In this document: positions 52,901-61,303 of the stretch, in pieces | Numbering within the stretch: position 1 is the first letter of the stretch | Layout of the letters: each line of letters begins with the position of its first letter | From: JACNKJ01 sp964344565 | GTDB lineage: Bacteria; Krumholzibacteriota; Krumholzibacteriia; JACNKJ01 | Assembly (NCBI GenBank): GCA_964344565.1 | Contig: CAYFNT010000020.1 | Location: 5,272-69,271, forward strand | Length of the DNA stretch: 64,000 nucleotides | Reading direction: 5' to 3' | Translations under genes and position numbers: made by a program | Notes under the pieces: model-generated | Database searches by the model: none | What the model was told of the DNA's origin: nothing | The model's input: the letters and a program-made list of their open reading frames with translations, nothing else

Positions 52901-53688
52901 TGCGCAGCGTGTCGCGGAGCATGAACATGGGGCTCGACCAGAGCCTCGACTTCAAGACGGGCGCCGGCGAGAACGAGAAGAAGTACAACGGCGTGCTGTC
53001 CTGGTCGCTCAAGACCTCCCTGAATCCTTCGCTGTGGCCCGACCAGGATCCCTGGGGCCGCCTTTCCAGCAACCTGCGCCTGAAACCGGGAGGAGGCGTG
53101 AGCATCCAGATGAGCCATGCCTGGGATCCCAATACCTGGGACCTTCAGAGTTCGAATCTCAGCGGTAGCTTCTCCAAGACCCTCACCGTGCGCATTGGAT
53201 CTTTTCTTGCGAAAGAGGAGCTGGAGGAAGAGGAAGCCGATGAGATCGAACTTCACCGTCCCGATCGGGACACGGGCGCGGGGGCTGTGCCTCTGGGCAT
53301 TCCCGGGGGCTTCGGCGGCGGAACCGGTAGTTTCGGGTCGGGTATGGGGGGCGGCGGCGAACCCGGAGATCTCAGCATCAATACCAGCTTCAGCATGAGC
53401 CGCTCGGGATCCGGGCAGCTCAGCCCCAATTTGCGATTGAACAGCAGCTTCCAACTCAGCGATAATTGGAGCCTGTCCTGGAGCGGCGACCTTCAGCTGG
53501 AGGAAGGCGGATTCGGGACCCAACGCCTCTCGGTGAGCCGGGACCTCCACTGCTGGGAGGCCCAATTCACGAGCTTGATTTTCCAGGGTGAACCGCAGTA
53601 TTACTTTCTCATCTTCTTGAGGGAGCACCCAGAGGTCAAACAGGAATTCGGGAACCGGGGCGTCAGCGGCCAGAGCGGCATCTATTGA
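49984..53688 (+). CDS. lptD: LptD/OstA-like LPS-assembly outer-membrane protein, with lipoprotein-type signal
   Basis: The 1234 residues begin with a lipobox LALLAGC (Cys16) and a long Glu/Pro-rich linker. An extended LptA/OstA-like jelly-roll region follows (about 80-560, repeated DSLxL and GDV patterns). The C-terminal half (about 590-1234) is a beta-barrel with LptD-type strands such as FFLDLKKGRRSGVLIPNFEFG. LptD normally has a cleaved signal peptide I, so a lipid anchor here is unusual, though the lipobox is canonical. It would insert lipopolysaccharide in the outer membrane. It is co-translated with the ROK gene (ATGA). Confidence 0.8.
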   Translation: MRRLALLLVLALLAGCIPGRIVQEERAPRPASPDSADTEEELQPPEAAEEDPELPEELAPVIEVPDDEDDPPPDEELLRERYVIEGSSSALVREGDPRISEILDVYGQSDSLEFWGDKGTRTQSDGPPERDEIRLVGDVKIIDRLSTITGEIGTYSPITRMAVMERNVEILDEGAVIHCGRAAWDRRRRRSLLTESVTIDYEGKTILADSVRYDQTSRFAEAYGNVVVIDPDSGTRIVGGHGSFDLEGEITLMDREPVLFMEDEGDSSRTTAREMRHFRADSLMVAVGEVHYASEDIDAYGDSALFFQAHDRMDLFQDPRLEWSDNTLRGDSLHLFFEGRSPSYMEVVGSAIYEEQSPDSAFFDNRATRIEGERFDIFFEEDDLKEVRVTGPARSVYTPDLEPGEAAQLHETRGDSMNFSFAEEELEEVHVIGASEGQSWSLDNWEEGYLEADSLPPAPFLDRAGSYKYRAEDIRFRVADEEVFLVRGPAEIEDDFTLKADSIHLHTGDEFLTALGKPVFQDGEQELYGVRMEYDLAAGEGMVFDGVTTLGTGFFSGPRMKKVGDEEINVSEALYTTCDLPADQHSGFHMSQVKAEGEKVYAAPVTLKIGKVPIFTVPTFFLDLKKGRRSGVLIPNFEFGINAERQRFIRNMGYYFALNDYTDLLLRGDYVEDSSVLGSATFRYKRRYWRGGSFNGDWRYDRKKQFGETEGDSWGLFGSHSMTLGDTRLTAKGDYASSSTLREIDNYTVDQTINQRLNSSLNLSTKLFGFMPFSTGFNMTQYLGKEDDDPDTDNLLRDVSTPVSLSWPGLSVPLGLGLKLTLPSFKYSRTSKTYETRNVVTESLPFGTTLSKTFNVFGLTLRPSAGTSITFRRSSDPVSETVYVPFGEGEGPDSGSPSSPVGEIDPLLAVESEYTEGWKSTRSNTAGLSASIKWFGLFYPGENMPTLGPITAIRHTFSPSTSFSYSENFSEGVRSVSRSMNMGLDQSLDFKTGAGENEKKYNGVLSWSLKTSLNPSLWPDQDPWGRLSSNLRLKPGGGVSIQMSHAWDPNTWDLQSSNLSGSFSKTLTVRIGSFLAKEELEEEEADEIELHRPDRDTGAGAVPLGIPGGFGGGTGSFGSGMGGGGEPGDLSINTSFSMSRSGSGQLSPNLRLNSSFQLSDNWSLSWSGDLQLEEGGFGTQRLSVSRDLHCWEAQFTSLIFQGEPQYYFLIFLREHPEVKQEFGNRGVSGQSGIY

Positions 53689-53729
53689 CGCCGGTCCTTC
53701 CGAACCATGACGCGTATTCAGGAGGAAAC

Positions 53730-54023
53730 ATGACCAAAGCCGATCTCATCGCCAAGCTGGCCGAGGAATGCGAACTGAGCCAGAAGGATTCGCGGGGAAT
53801 CGTCGAGGCGCTTTTCGGGACGGAGCCCCGTTCCGGCATCATCGCCAACGCCCTGGAATCCGGTGACAAGGTGCAGATTACCGGCTTCGGAACTTTCGAA
53901 ATCCGAGATCGTAAAGCCCGGACCGGCCGGAATCCCCGTACGGGCGAGACCATCCAGATCGCCGCGTCCCGGGTTCCCGCCTTTTCCGCGGGCAAGGCCT
54001 TCAAAGACCGCTATTCCGCGTAA
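53730..54023 (+). CDS. HU/IHF-family DNA-binding protein
   Basis: This nucleoid protein of 97 residues has the diagnostic GFGTFEIRDRKARTGRNPRTGETI and SRVPAFSAGKAFKD C-terminal segment. The middle has a short insertion (LFGTEPRSG). AGGAGGAAAC precedes ATG 53730. It is 16 bases upstream of the cytochrome-type gene below and may be cotranscribed. Confidence 0.93.
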   Translation: MTKADLIAKLAEECELSQKDSRGIVEALFGTEPRSGIIANALESGDKVQITGFGTFEIRDRKARTGRNPRTGETIQIAASRVPAFSAGKAFKDRYSA

Positions 54024-54039
54024 CACAACGGAGCAGGAA

Positions 54040-55380
54040 ATGCGAAAGACCAGCATCGCAGGGGGGACCTTGTCTCTCTTGCTTCTCCTCGCCGGACTGA
54101 TCATGACGGTCCAGCCCCTTCTCGCCGATTCGGTAACCTATCTCTATGAGACGAGGGCGGTGGGTGAACTCGAACCCTGTGGTTGAAAAACCAAGCAGAA
54201 AGGCGGGATCGCCCGGAGGGCGCTCCTCATGGACAAGGTTCGCAGCGAAACCGACCACGTGCTCGTACTGAACGGCGGCGACAACATCAGCGGGAAGAAC
54301 GACACGGAATGGCTACGCCAGTCCTACTTCCTCATGGACATCCTCACCGAGATCGGCATGGACGCGGTGGCCCTGCAGGGCACCGACCTGCGTATCGGCC
54401 TGGAAGACCTGAAGACCTACGAGGCGTCGGGGCTTCCCCTTCTCTGCGCCAACCTTCTGGATGAAGAGGGCAACAGCCCCTTCCCCGGATGGAAGACCTT
54501 CCAGTTGGGGGATGAGAAGGTGGGCGTTCTCGCGGTCACCGACGAGGCTGCCCAACGGGGCGGCTTCATGCCCGAGGGATATCACTGGGGCGACATCGAC
54601 GAGGCCATCGACAAGGGCCTGGCCGAACTGCGGGCCGAGAACTGCGATCAGATCGTGCTCATGTACGGCGGACGCCGCAACAACGCCGTGGCGAAGGCCG
54701 AAGAGCTCCAGGGCGTGGATCTGGTCTACTACGGCAACAGCAGCAGCAGCCTGAAGACGCCCATCGTCACCGACGACGGCGCTCGGGTGCTGGTGGCCGG
54801 CAACCGCGGCAAGGATCTGGGCGAAATCACCCTCTCGCGCCTTGCCGACGGCAGCGTCGACTTCTCCGACTTCAAGATCCACGAGCTGGACGAGGCCTAT
54901 CCGGACGATCCCGAGATCCAGACCCGGGTGGACAACTTCCTCGAGGAGGCCAAGGAGCGGAAGAAGCGGGAAAAGCTCATCAAGGAGCTGGCCCGGAAGC
55001 ACAGCGAGAACGAGAGCACCGAGGCTTTCACGGGCACGGAGACCTGCAAACGCTGTCACATCCGTGAGTTCGAGATCTGGGCCGACAATCCCCATGCCCA
55101 CGCCATGGTCAGCCTGGAAAACGAGTTCGAGGAGAACAATCCCGAATGCATCGGCTGCCACGTGACCGGCTGGGAGATGCCCGGCGGATACGGTATGGAC
55201 CAGCGCAACAATCAGATGCTCGCCTCGGTGCAGTGCGAGGCCTGTCACGGATACGGGACCACCCACGACCGCAATGGAGCCATCATGAGCGAGGCTCGCA
55301 ACTCCTGCACCCGTTGTCACGATGCGGAGTTCAGCCCCGATTTCGAGTTCAGCGACTACTGGGCCAGGATCGCCCATTGA
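54040..55380 (+). CDS. Putative selenocysteine-containing UshA-like tetraheme cytochrome c (in-frame TGA at 54184-54186)
   Basis: Reading through TGA as Sec gives 446 residues. Residues 1-31 form a signal peptide (LSLLLLLAGLIMTVQPLLA). Next comes VTYLYETRAVGELEPCG-U-KTKQKGGIARRALL, with Sec49 where relatives have Cys in PCGC. A calcineurin/UshA-like domain follows (LVLNGGDNIS, VGVLAVTD), and then four heme sites: CKRCH, CIGCH, CEACH and CTRCH. The hemes need export, yet the only signal peptide lies before the TGA. No ribosome-binding site precedes the ATG at 54229. GAGCAGGAA precedes ATG 54040. A SECIS-like hairpin follows the TGA. The alternative is a nonsense mutation. Electron transfer or sulfur/phosphate redox chemistry is inferred. 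Confidence 0.7.
54202..54213 (+). promoter_or_regulatory. SECIS-like hairpin downstream of the in-frame TGA
   Basis: GGCG (54202-54205), loop GGAT (54206-54209) and CGCC (54210-54213). The loop begins 19 bases after the TGA and contains G at its first two positions. Bacterial SECIS hairpins typically have a G-containing apical loop some 16-37 bases after the UGA. Confidence 0.5.
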
Positions 55381-56069
55381 AGAATTGGAAACCTGGCGCT
55401 GCGATTCTCATCGCAACGGTCGCAACGCTACTGAACATCAGCCCGGGACGAGGGGATTCGAACCTCCGTCCCGGGCTTTTCGCGTCCTGGCGCATCGAAC
55501 TGCTGGCCGAAGGCAAGCGCAGCGAGGAACGTTTCGCGGTCACCGTGGGAGAGGAGGTCGAAGAGAATCTTTGGCGCCTTGAAGTCGAGCAGGGAGAAGG
55601 GGGAGCGCGCTACGAGATTCTCTATCGAAGCGGAGGAGATCGCGCCGCCTTCGACCGCGAACGCATCGCAAAAGTGAGCAAACTACAGGACGGCCAGTGG
55701 CGACGCGTGGACGCGAGCGAACTTTCCCTGCTCGATCGTGTGCACGAGATGGAAACGAGTCTCGCCCAAGCCGAGGAGTTGGGCGATACCCTGGTCGCCG
55801 TCGGAGGCGCATCCACCATGGCCTGTCGTCGTTTGAGACTGGAAAACGAAGGCGAAACGGTGCAGGAGGGCGAGGCCGTTCGGCTTCGAACTCACTGGAG
55901 GGTCTCCGGCGAAGTGTGGGTATCTCCGGAAGTTCCGTTGGGCGCTTGGGTGCGCTACCGCGAAGAACGCATCACGAAAAAGTTTTCGGAGTTCTCCGGT
56001 CAGGTTTTCGAGGGCGAAACGCAAACGAGCGTGACCGAGTGGACGCTCGAAACTTTGCGGCTTCCCTGA
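55377..56069 (+). CDS. Secreted protein, DUF3108-like
   Basis: TTG 55377 overlaps the preceding stop (TTGA) and gives a signal peptide (AAILIATVATLLNISPG); the mature part of about 200 residues is beta-rich (WRIELLAEGKRSEERFAVTVGEE...), like DUF3108 or outer-membrane lipid-binding proteins. It lacks known catalytic motifs. The codons for the end of the signal peptide form a terminator-like hairpin (55440-55480), an odd place for one. Confidence 0.65.
   Translation: MKNWKPGAAILIATVATLLNISPGRGDSNLRPGLFASWRIELLAEGKRSEERFAVTVGEEVEENLWRLEVEQGEGGARYEILYRSGGDRAAFDRERIAKVSKLQDGQWRRVDASELSLLDRVHEMETSLAQAEELGDTLVAVGGASTMACRRLRLENEGETVQEGEAVRLRTHWRVSGEVWVSPEVPLGAWVRYREERITKKFSEFSGQVFEGETQTSVTEWTLETLRLP
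55440..55480 (+). other. Terminator-like hairpin inside a signal-peptide coding region
   Basis: Bases 440-453 of the 55,000 block pair with 463-477 (14 bp, one bulged C at 466) around a 9-base loop, followed by TTTT (477-480). It could end transcription of the upstream gene or attenuate this one. Confidence 0.5.
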
Positions 56070-56128
56070 GCGCAATCGCGCAGAGCGCGTCCAGACGCGC
56101 TGAAATGCACTTCCCTTTCACTAGACCA

Positions 56129-56157
56129 TTGACATTGGTATTGCCATGCGATAACGT
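56129..56157 (+). promoter_or_regulatory. Promoter of the small zinc-ribbon gene
   Basis: TTGACA (56129-56134), a 17-base spacer and TAACGT (56152-56157). Confidence 0.6.
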
Positions 56158-56189
56158 GGCACCATATCTGGGGCTTTTCGGAGGCTGAA

Positions 56190-56489
56190 TTGTCCGGACC
56201 TACAATATCTGGCGTTGGCTTTCGGAGAGTCCCGGAGAAAAATGGTGAGAGAAACCGTTTTGAAAGGGTGAGAGAAATGGCTGAATCTGATCCCGCAGGG
56301 ACAGGCTCGGGGATTTTGGTTCGGGACGTGGACTCAAGCACGAAATATGTAAAATACCATCGGCTCCACGCGATCGCAGAACGCGAGGGTCGGATTGACG
56401 GCAAGTATCGCTGCCCGGTTTGCGGCATGCGATACTTGGTTTTCGATGAGGCCGATGTCTGCTGCAAGAACGAGCTCCCAGAGAAGTAG
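56190..56489 (+). CDS. Small zinc-ribbon protein
   Basis: TTG 56190 (GGAGG five bases upstream) gives 99 residues; ATG 56277, after AAAGGGTGAG, would give 70. Both end with a C-terminal CPVCG...VCC zinc-ribbon-like part. Codon use is less GC-rich than in neighbours, and the gene has its own promoter, which hints at more recent gain. The function is unknown. Confidence 0.6.
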   Translation: MSGPTISGVGFRRVPEKNGERNRFERVREMAESDPAGTGSGILVRDVDSSTKYVKYHRLHAIAEREGRIDGKYRCPVCGMRYLVFDEADVCCKNELPEK

Positions 56490-56517
56490 AGCGAAGAGGA
56501 ACGAACGGGCAACCTCC

Positions 56518-56892
56518 ATGATCCAGTACTGCTCAGTCTGCAAGGATTACTATGACATGGAGGTCGTCGAGGAAGGCGGGGAGAGCGAGGTCACCTGGCT
56601 GCGCTGCCCCAACTGCCATGGCATCCTTCCTTACATGGAGTTGGACGAGGAGCCGGAGAAAGCCGCCGACAACGGCAAGTTCGGCATGGAGTCCTTCACC
56701 GAAGACGATGTCGTCGAGTACGACGCCCGTTCCATCTTCGAAGTGGGGCACGTGATCTACCACAGGTCCTGGAACGACTACGGCAAGGTGACCGAGAAAA
56801 TCACCCTGCCCGGCGGTCGAGCCGCCATTCGCGTCCAGTTCCTGCAGCAGGGCGACGTGCAGCTTTTGGAAAACGTACCCGATGAAGCCTGA
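56518..56892 (+). CDS. CarD/DUF3553-like protein with zinc-ribbon N-terminus
   Basis: This protein of 124 residues begins with a zinc ribbon (YCSVCKDYYDM...LRCPNCHGILP, Cys-x2-Cys twice). It ends with VGHVIYHRSWNDYGKVTEKITLPGGRAAIRVQF, an SH3-like barrel of the CarD/DUF3553 type that often binds RNA polymerase or nucleic acid. A regulatory role is inferred. It overlaps the next gene by 11 bases. Confidence 0.65.
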   Translation: MIQYCSVCKDYYDMEVVEEGGESEVTWLRCPNCHGILPYMELDEEPEKAADNGKFGMESFTEDDVVEYDARSIFEVGHVIYHRSWNDYGKVTEKITLPGGRAAIRVQFLQQGDVQLLENVPDEA

Positions 56893-57802
56893 ACGCCTTT
56901 TGGCGATCCTGCTATCCGTTTTGATCGCCGGGACGGCAAGTCCCGGCGAACTCATTCTCGAGAGTCCTCTCGACAATCTTTCCCTGCGACGGACCGCCCT
57001 CACTCGACTCGATCTCAGCAGCGAGATCTATCGCGGCGAGGAATGGACGGGCCTGCGGAACATCCTTCGCGTCCAGCGCGCTCTCGGCGAACACAGCGCC
57101 TGGTCCATGTACCTTCCCTGGATCTACAGCAGCGCGGAAGACGCCGGACTGGGCCTCCGGGGAAACCTGGGCGGCGGTTTCGCCTGGTCGCCGCCATGGC
57201 TGTCCTTCCTGCGACTGGGGGGAGAGGTCTGGCTGCCCTTCTCCGACGATCGTCTCGAGCCGCTGCAGGTCAAGCGGGGCTTTCTGCGCTGGTCCCTCGG
57301 TACAGGCTTCTCGGCCGGATCCCAGCGTATCGATCTGAACCTCAACCGCAGTTCCGAACTGCGGGGACTGCTCGGCGACGAGGAAGGCGATCCCTGGCAG
57401 GCCTGGACCGAAGGAGAACTGCGCTGGAGCTACGATCGCTGGAGCGGCTGGGCGCCGCAGCTTTCCGCGCGCGCGGCCTTTCGGGGCGGCGAATCCCTCT
57501 GGACCGAAGTGGGCGGAGGCTTTCGACTGCGCTGGTCGGAGTTCTGGAGCCTCGAGCTCGGCGGAGCCGCGGTACTGTCGGACCTTGCCGATCCTTTCCC
57601 TTCGCTGCGTGTGGGCATCGCCATCCGGCGCGACTTCCCAGATCCGGTCATCGAAGAGGATGCGGAAGATCCCGATGCGCTCAGCGATCTTGCCCGCGAC
57701 GCCGCGGACGGAGAGGCGATTCCCGCCGAGGAAAAAGGCGAAGTCCCCGCCGAGGATCCTCCGCCTTCCGAAAATGATAGTGAAAACGCGCCGAAGTCCT
57801 AG
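56882..57802 (+). CDS. Outer-membrane beta-barrel-like secreted protein
   Basis: The 306 residues start with a signal peptide (RLLAILLSVLIAGTA) and continue with about 230 residues of alternating aromatic and polar strands (WSMYLPWIYSS, FLRLGGEVWLPF, LRWSLGTGF). They end in a tail of Glu, Asp, Ala and Pro. The strand pattern fits a small porin or transporter barrel; the acidic tail is unusual. It is convergent with the next gene (four-base overlap). Confidence 0.6.
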   Translation: MKPERLLAILLSVLIAGTASPGELILESPLDNLSLRRTALTRLDLSSEIYRGEEWTGLRNILRVQRALGEHSAWSMYLPWIYSSAEDAGLGLRGNLGGGFAWSPPWLSFLRLGGEVWLPFSDDRLEPLQVKRGFLRWSLGTGFSAGSQRIDLNLNRSSELRGLLGDEEGDPWQAWTEGELRWSYDRWSGWAPQLSARAAFRGGESLWTEVGGGFRLRWSEFWSLELGGAAVLSDLADPFPSLRVGIAIRRDFPDPVIEEDAEDPDALSDLARDAADGEAIPAEEKGEVPAEDPPPSENDSENAPKS

Positions 57803-58515
57803 CGGCTGCTGAGCAACTCCATCTCAAAGTGCCCGTAGCTTCCCAGGCGTCCGCCCTTTCCCTTCACGGTCACCCTCGTCTTCTGGTCGGGGACGATGTC
57901 GACGTCCTCCACGATGACCTCGGAAGAGAGCGTGTCCTGGTCGCCGTGGTCCTCGAAGCCGCTCACGTCATTGCCCACGACGATCTGAATGCGGTGGCGC
58001 CCCGCGGGCACTTCCATGAGCAGGGGATCGAAGCGGTGACTGTTCCGCAGCACGATCCACTTGCCCTGGCGAAACTCCTTGTCCATCTCCCCGTCGCTGG
58101 CGTGGGCGTATTCCAGGCCGTTCACGTAGACCCGCAGATGAAGGGTATTGATGGCCCTCATCTCCTCGGCCTCGTTCTCATGGCGATAGCGGACCGACGA
58201 TTTCACCGGATCGCCCTTGATGCTCACTTCCAGGAGGCCCGTGCCCTCGGGAGCTTCTTCGGCCGGTTTTTCGATGGTCACGGCGGCGGGCATGGCGCCC
58301 GTGGGGGCCATGGCGAAATCATCGTCGAAGATGATGGCCGCGACGCGGCTGCGTTCCAGAGTGAGCGTACCCGCGAAATCGGTGGACAGCTGCAGATGCT
58401 CGGCATCCAGCTGGAGAACCTCGCCCTCGAGGCGACTGCCGTCGTCAAGATGGACGGTATCGGCCGACGACAGGGCGGCGATCAGAATCGTGAGAATCGC
58501 GAGACGTCTCTTCAT
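57799..58515 (-). CDS. Secreted protein of unknown function
   Basis: The 238 residues have a signal peptide (RRLAILTILIAALSSA). The N-terminal VHLDDGSRLEGEVLQLDAEHLQL resembles a small SH3/LSm-like repeat found in bacterial secreted proteins. The middle has Glu/Ala/Pro-rich linker sequence and the C-terminal 130 residues are beta-rich. I do not recognise the family. Confidence 0.6.
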   Translation of the reverse strand: MKRRLAILTILIAALSSADTVHLDDGSRLEGEVLQLDAEHLQLSTDFAGTLTLERSRVAAIIFDDDFAMAPTGAMPAAVTIEKPAEEAPEGTGLLEVSIKGDPVKSSVRYRHENEAEEMRAINTLHLRVYVNGLEYAHASDGEMDKEFRQGKWIVLRNSHRFDPLLMEVPAGRHRIQIVVGNDVSGFEDHGDQDTLSSEVIVEDVDIVPDQKTRVTVKGKGGRLGSYGHFEMELLSSR

Positions 58516-58618
58516 GGCGGACCTTTCGAGGGTCTTGATCTCTCGTGTCGACTGTGGCAGCTTGGTTCGATTCTAAGGAGCCCTGTCCTTTTCGGCAAAC
58601 CCTTTCCTGGAGGCACCC

Positions 58619-61303
58619 ATGTTCCCCCGCCGATTCCTGGTCCTGCTCGCCGCCCTCTTCCTCGCTCTTCCCGCCTCGGCCGGCGATCTGGAGCGCTACG
58701 AACTGGACAACGGCCTGGAGATCCTCATGAAGGAGGCCCATGGCGGCCCCATGGTGGCCTCCATCGTGAGCATCGGCGCCGGCGCGCGCTGGGAGGATGC
58801 CGACAGCTACGGCGCCAGTCACTACCTGGAGCACATGGTCTTCAACGGCACCCGCCACCGATCCCGCGAGGACATCAACGAGGGCATCAAGGAGATCGGC
58901 GGATACATCAACGCCTTCACCCGCCGGGAGTACACCTGCTATATCCTGCTGATTCCCAGCAAATACCTGCGGGAGGGGCTGTCGATCCAGGCCGACATGC
59001 TCTACGGCTCCATTCTCCCCCCCGAGGAGTTCGACAAGGAGAAGCTCGTGGTCCTCGAGGAGATGCGAAAGGACCTCGACAGCGGCAGCTACGAGGGCGA
59101 GAACCTGCGCCGGTCGGTGCTGCTGGGCGGCACGCCCTACGAGCATCCCATTCTGGGCACCTTCGAGACCATCGACGCCCAGGATCGCGAATCGGTCTTC
59201 GAGTACTACCGGCGTCAGTACGTGCCGGCCAACAGCCGGGTCTTCCTGGTGGGCGACTTCGAACCCGAATCCGCCCGCGCTCTCATGGGCGAGATATTCG
59301 GCAGGCACGAGGGCGAGAAGCCCGAAGCCCCCGAAGCCGTAAAGCTCGAATGGAACGCGGAGCCCAGCTTCGACTGGATCCACGTGGACGAGGGCACCAC
59401 CCGCCTCAGCTTCACCTGGCCCGCCCCCGGCATCGAGACCGGCGCCTATCCGGCGCAGCTGGTCCTGACGAGCCTGCTTTCCGATCCCCACCGCTCGCCT
59501 CTGGCCGGCATGGACGCGAGCTTCCACGTGGAGCTCTTCGAGGGCTTCTCCCTCATGAGCATGGACATTGAAGTCAGCGAGAAGCCGGTGCCCGAACTGC
59601 TGGACGAACTGGCCGCCCTCTGGCCGACACTCGCCGAGTGGGCCCCCGAGGCCGATCTCATCGAAGAGGCCGCCCACGGCCTGCGGGTGGAGGACAGCTT
59701 CCTCGCCGACACCTATCACTACTTCGCCATGATGAAGTCCGCCGAACTGCACCTGGGCGGGTTTCCCTTCCTTTCGAACTACCTGGATGAGCTGAAGAAG
59801 CTCAGGCCCCGTGAGGTGCGAGCCGCGTTGGAAAGCAGCATCCTGGCCTCGGCGCCGAAGATCATCGTCATGAGCCAGGAGGACGCGCCCGCGCCGCCCA
59901 CGCAGCGGGAGCTGGCTGCCTTCGAGCCCAGCGACATCACCCTGCGCCTCGCGGGCGAGCGCCCGGCGAGCAAGTGGGAACGCGCCCGAGCCATGCTGGG
60001 CGGCGGCGGCGGTCCGGCTCGGGCCAAGGGCCTGGAGACCCGGCGCGAGCTGCTGCCCAACGGCATGACCCTGCTCGTGAAGAGCGATCCGGGCAGCGAG
60101 GTCTTCGCCGCGCACCTGCTGGTGAAGGGACGCTCGCTCATGGAACCCGAGGGCAAGGACGGCATGGTGGATCTCATGCAGCGCCTTCTCGCCACCGGCA
60201 CGGAGCGGCACAGCGAGGAAGAGATCGACGCCCTGCTCGCGGGAATGGGCGCCCAGATCAAGGTCAGCGACAATCCCTGGATCCCCTTCGACGACTACTA
60301 CAGTCGAGAGGACTTCAGCTTCATCCGCCTGGAGACCCTCGACGAGTCCGCCGGCGATGCCATGGCCCTCATGGCCGAACTCATCAGCGAGGCGAACTTC
60401 CCCGCACCGGCCTTCGAGCAGGAGCGGGGCAAGATGATCGGCGCCCTGTCCATGGGGGGGCAGCGCCCGTCCGCGGCCGCCCGACAGGCCAGCTACGAAA
60501 CCATCTTCAAGGGCGGTCCCCGCGGCCGCGCGCTCTCGGGAAGCCCCCGCAGCCTGGGCATGATCACTCCCGAGGATCTGCGCGATTTCCGGGCGCGCTA
60601 CTACGATCCCTCGCGGATGATCCTGTCGGTGGCCACGGGGCTGCCGGCCGAGAACGCCCTGGCCATCCTGCGAAGCGAGTTCGGCGATTTCGAAGCCGGC
60701 GGCGAGACGCTGCCGGCCACGGCCCTGGCCGAGGGCGCCGCGGAAGTCCTCCTGCCCATGGACAAGCAGCAGGTGGCGCTGAGGGCCACGCGGCTGCTGC
60801 CCGAGAGCGCCGCGCTGGATCCTTCCCTGCCGGCCCTGGTCAGCATCCTGTCGGCGCGCATGGGTCTGGAGCTGCGCGAGAAGCAGGGCCTGGCCTATTC
60901 GGTGGGGGCGGGGCTCGGATCGCGCCCCGGACTGGCGCCGGGGGAGGCCGGCTTCAGTCTGCTGAGCCTGTCGATGTCCACGGCCGCGGCGAACCGGGAG
61001 GTCGCCATGGAGGGCATGAGGGGTGAACTGCGCCGCATGGTGGACGATCCGCCCAGCCGCCGTGAGATATACCGCGCGGTCAACGGTACATGGGGCCGCC
61101 TGCTCATGCGGAACCTGTCGCGGATCTATCAGGCCTACAGCATGGGCCTGGCCGAACACCTCGGGGAGGACCCTTTTGCTGCCCCGGGAGGCAATATCGA
61201 CCACCAGAGGAACGCCAAATCCCAGGAGTTGGCGGCCCTGGCCGAGGAAATCCTCGTGACGGAGGATTGGATCTGGGTCATGGCCGGAGGGGGCCTGGAC
61301 TAG
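58619..61303 (+). CDS. M16-family zinc metallopeptidase (double-domain)
   Basis: The 894 residues start with a signal peptide, so it acts in the periplasm. The first half has the inverted zinc motif HYLEH (His68, Glu71, His72), with a downstream LEEMRKDLD that supplies the third ligand region. The second half, from about residue 470, repeats the fold (LLVKGRSLMEPEGKDGMVDLMQRLLATGT) without HxxEH, as is normal for the inactive half of M16 pairs. GGAGGC precedes the ATG. It probably degrades peptides or processes envelope proteins. Confidence 0.92.
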   Translation: MFPRRFLVLLAALFLALPASAGDLERYELDNGLEILMKEAHGGPMVASIVSIGAGARWEDADSYGASHYLEHMVFNGTRHRSREDINEGIKEIGGYINAFTRREYTCYILLIPSKYLREGLSIQADMLYGSILPPEEFDKEKLVVLEEMRKDLDSGSYEGENLRRSVLLGGTPYEHPILGTFETIDAQDRESVFEYYRRQYVPANSRVFLVGDFEPESARALMGEIFGRHEGEKPEAPEAVKLEWNAEPSFDWIHVDEGTTRLSFTWPAPGIETGAYPAQLVLTSLLSDPHRSPLAGMDASFHVELFEGFSLMSMDIEVSEKPVPELLDELAALWPTLAEWAPEADLIEEAAHGLRVEDSFLADTYHYFAMMKSAELHLGGFPFLSNYLDELKKLRPREVRAALESSILASAPKIIVMSQEDAPAPPTQRELAAFEPSDITLRLAGERPASKWERARAMLGGGGGPARAKGLETRRELLPNGMTLLVKSDPGSEVFAAHLLVKGRSLMEPEGKDGMVDLMQRLLATGTERHSEEEIDALLAGMGAQIKVSDNPWIPFDDYYSREDFSFIRLETLDESAGDAMALMAELISEANFPAPAFEQERGKMIGALSMGGQRPSAAARQASYETIFKGGPRGRALSGSPRSLGMITPEDLRDFRARYYDPSRMILSVATGLPAENALAILRSEFGDFEAGGETLPATALAEGAAEVLLPMDKQQVALRATRLLPESAALDPSLPALVSILSARMGLELREKQGLAYSVGAGLGSRPGLAPGEAGFSLLSLSMSTAAANREVAMEGMRGELRRMVDDPPSRREIYRAVNGTWGRLLMRNLSRIYQAYSMGLAEHLGEDPFAAPGGNIDHQRNAKSQELAALAEEILVTEDWIWVMAGGGLD

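Noticed and set aside
54184..54186. In-frame TGA as a plain stop, making two genes or a pseudogene
   Set aside because: The downstream heme protein would lack a signal peptide and ribosome-binding site, and the region before TGA would be only 48 residues. The frame is intact on both sides and the position matches a conserved Cys. I keep pseudogene as the alternative.
55441..55476. tRNA-like sequence on the - strand (GGTTCGAATCC-type T-loop)
   Set aside because: The TTCGAA loop lies in a long simple hairpin and the rest of a tRNA cloverleaf is missing; coding sequence explains the region.
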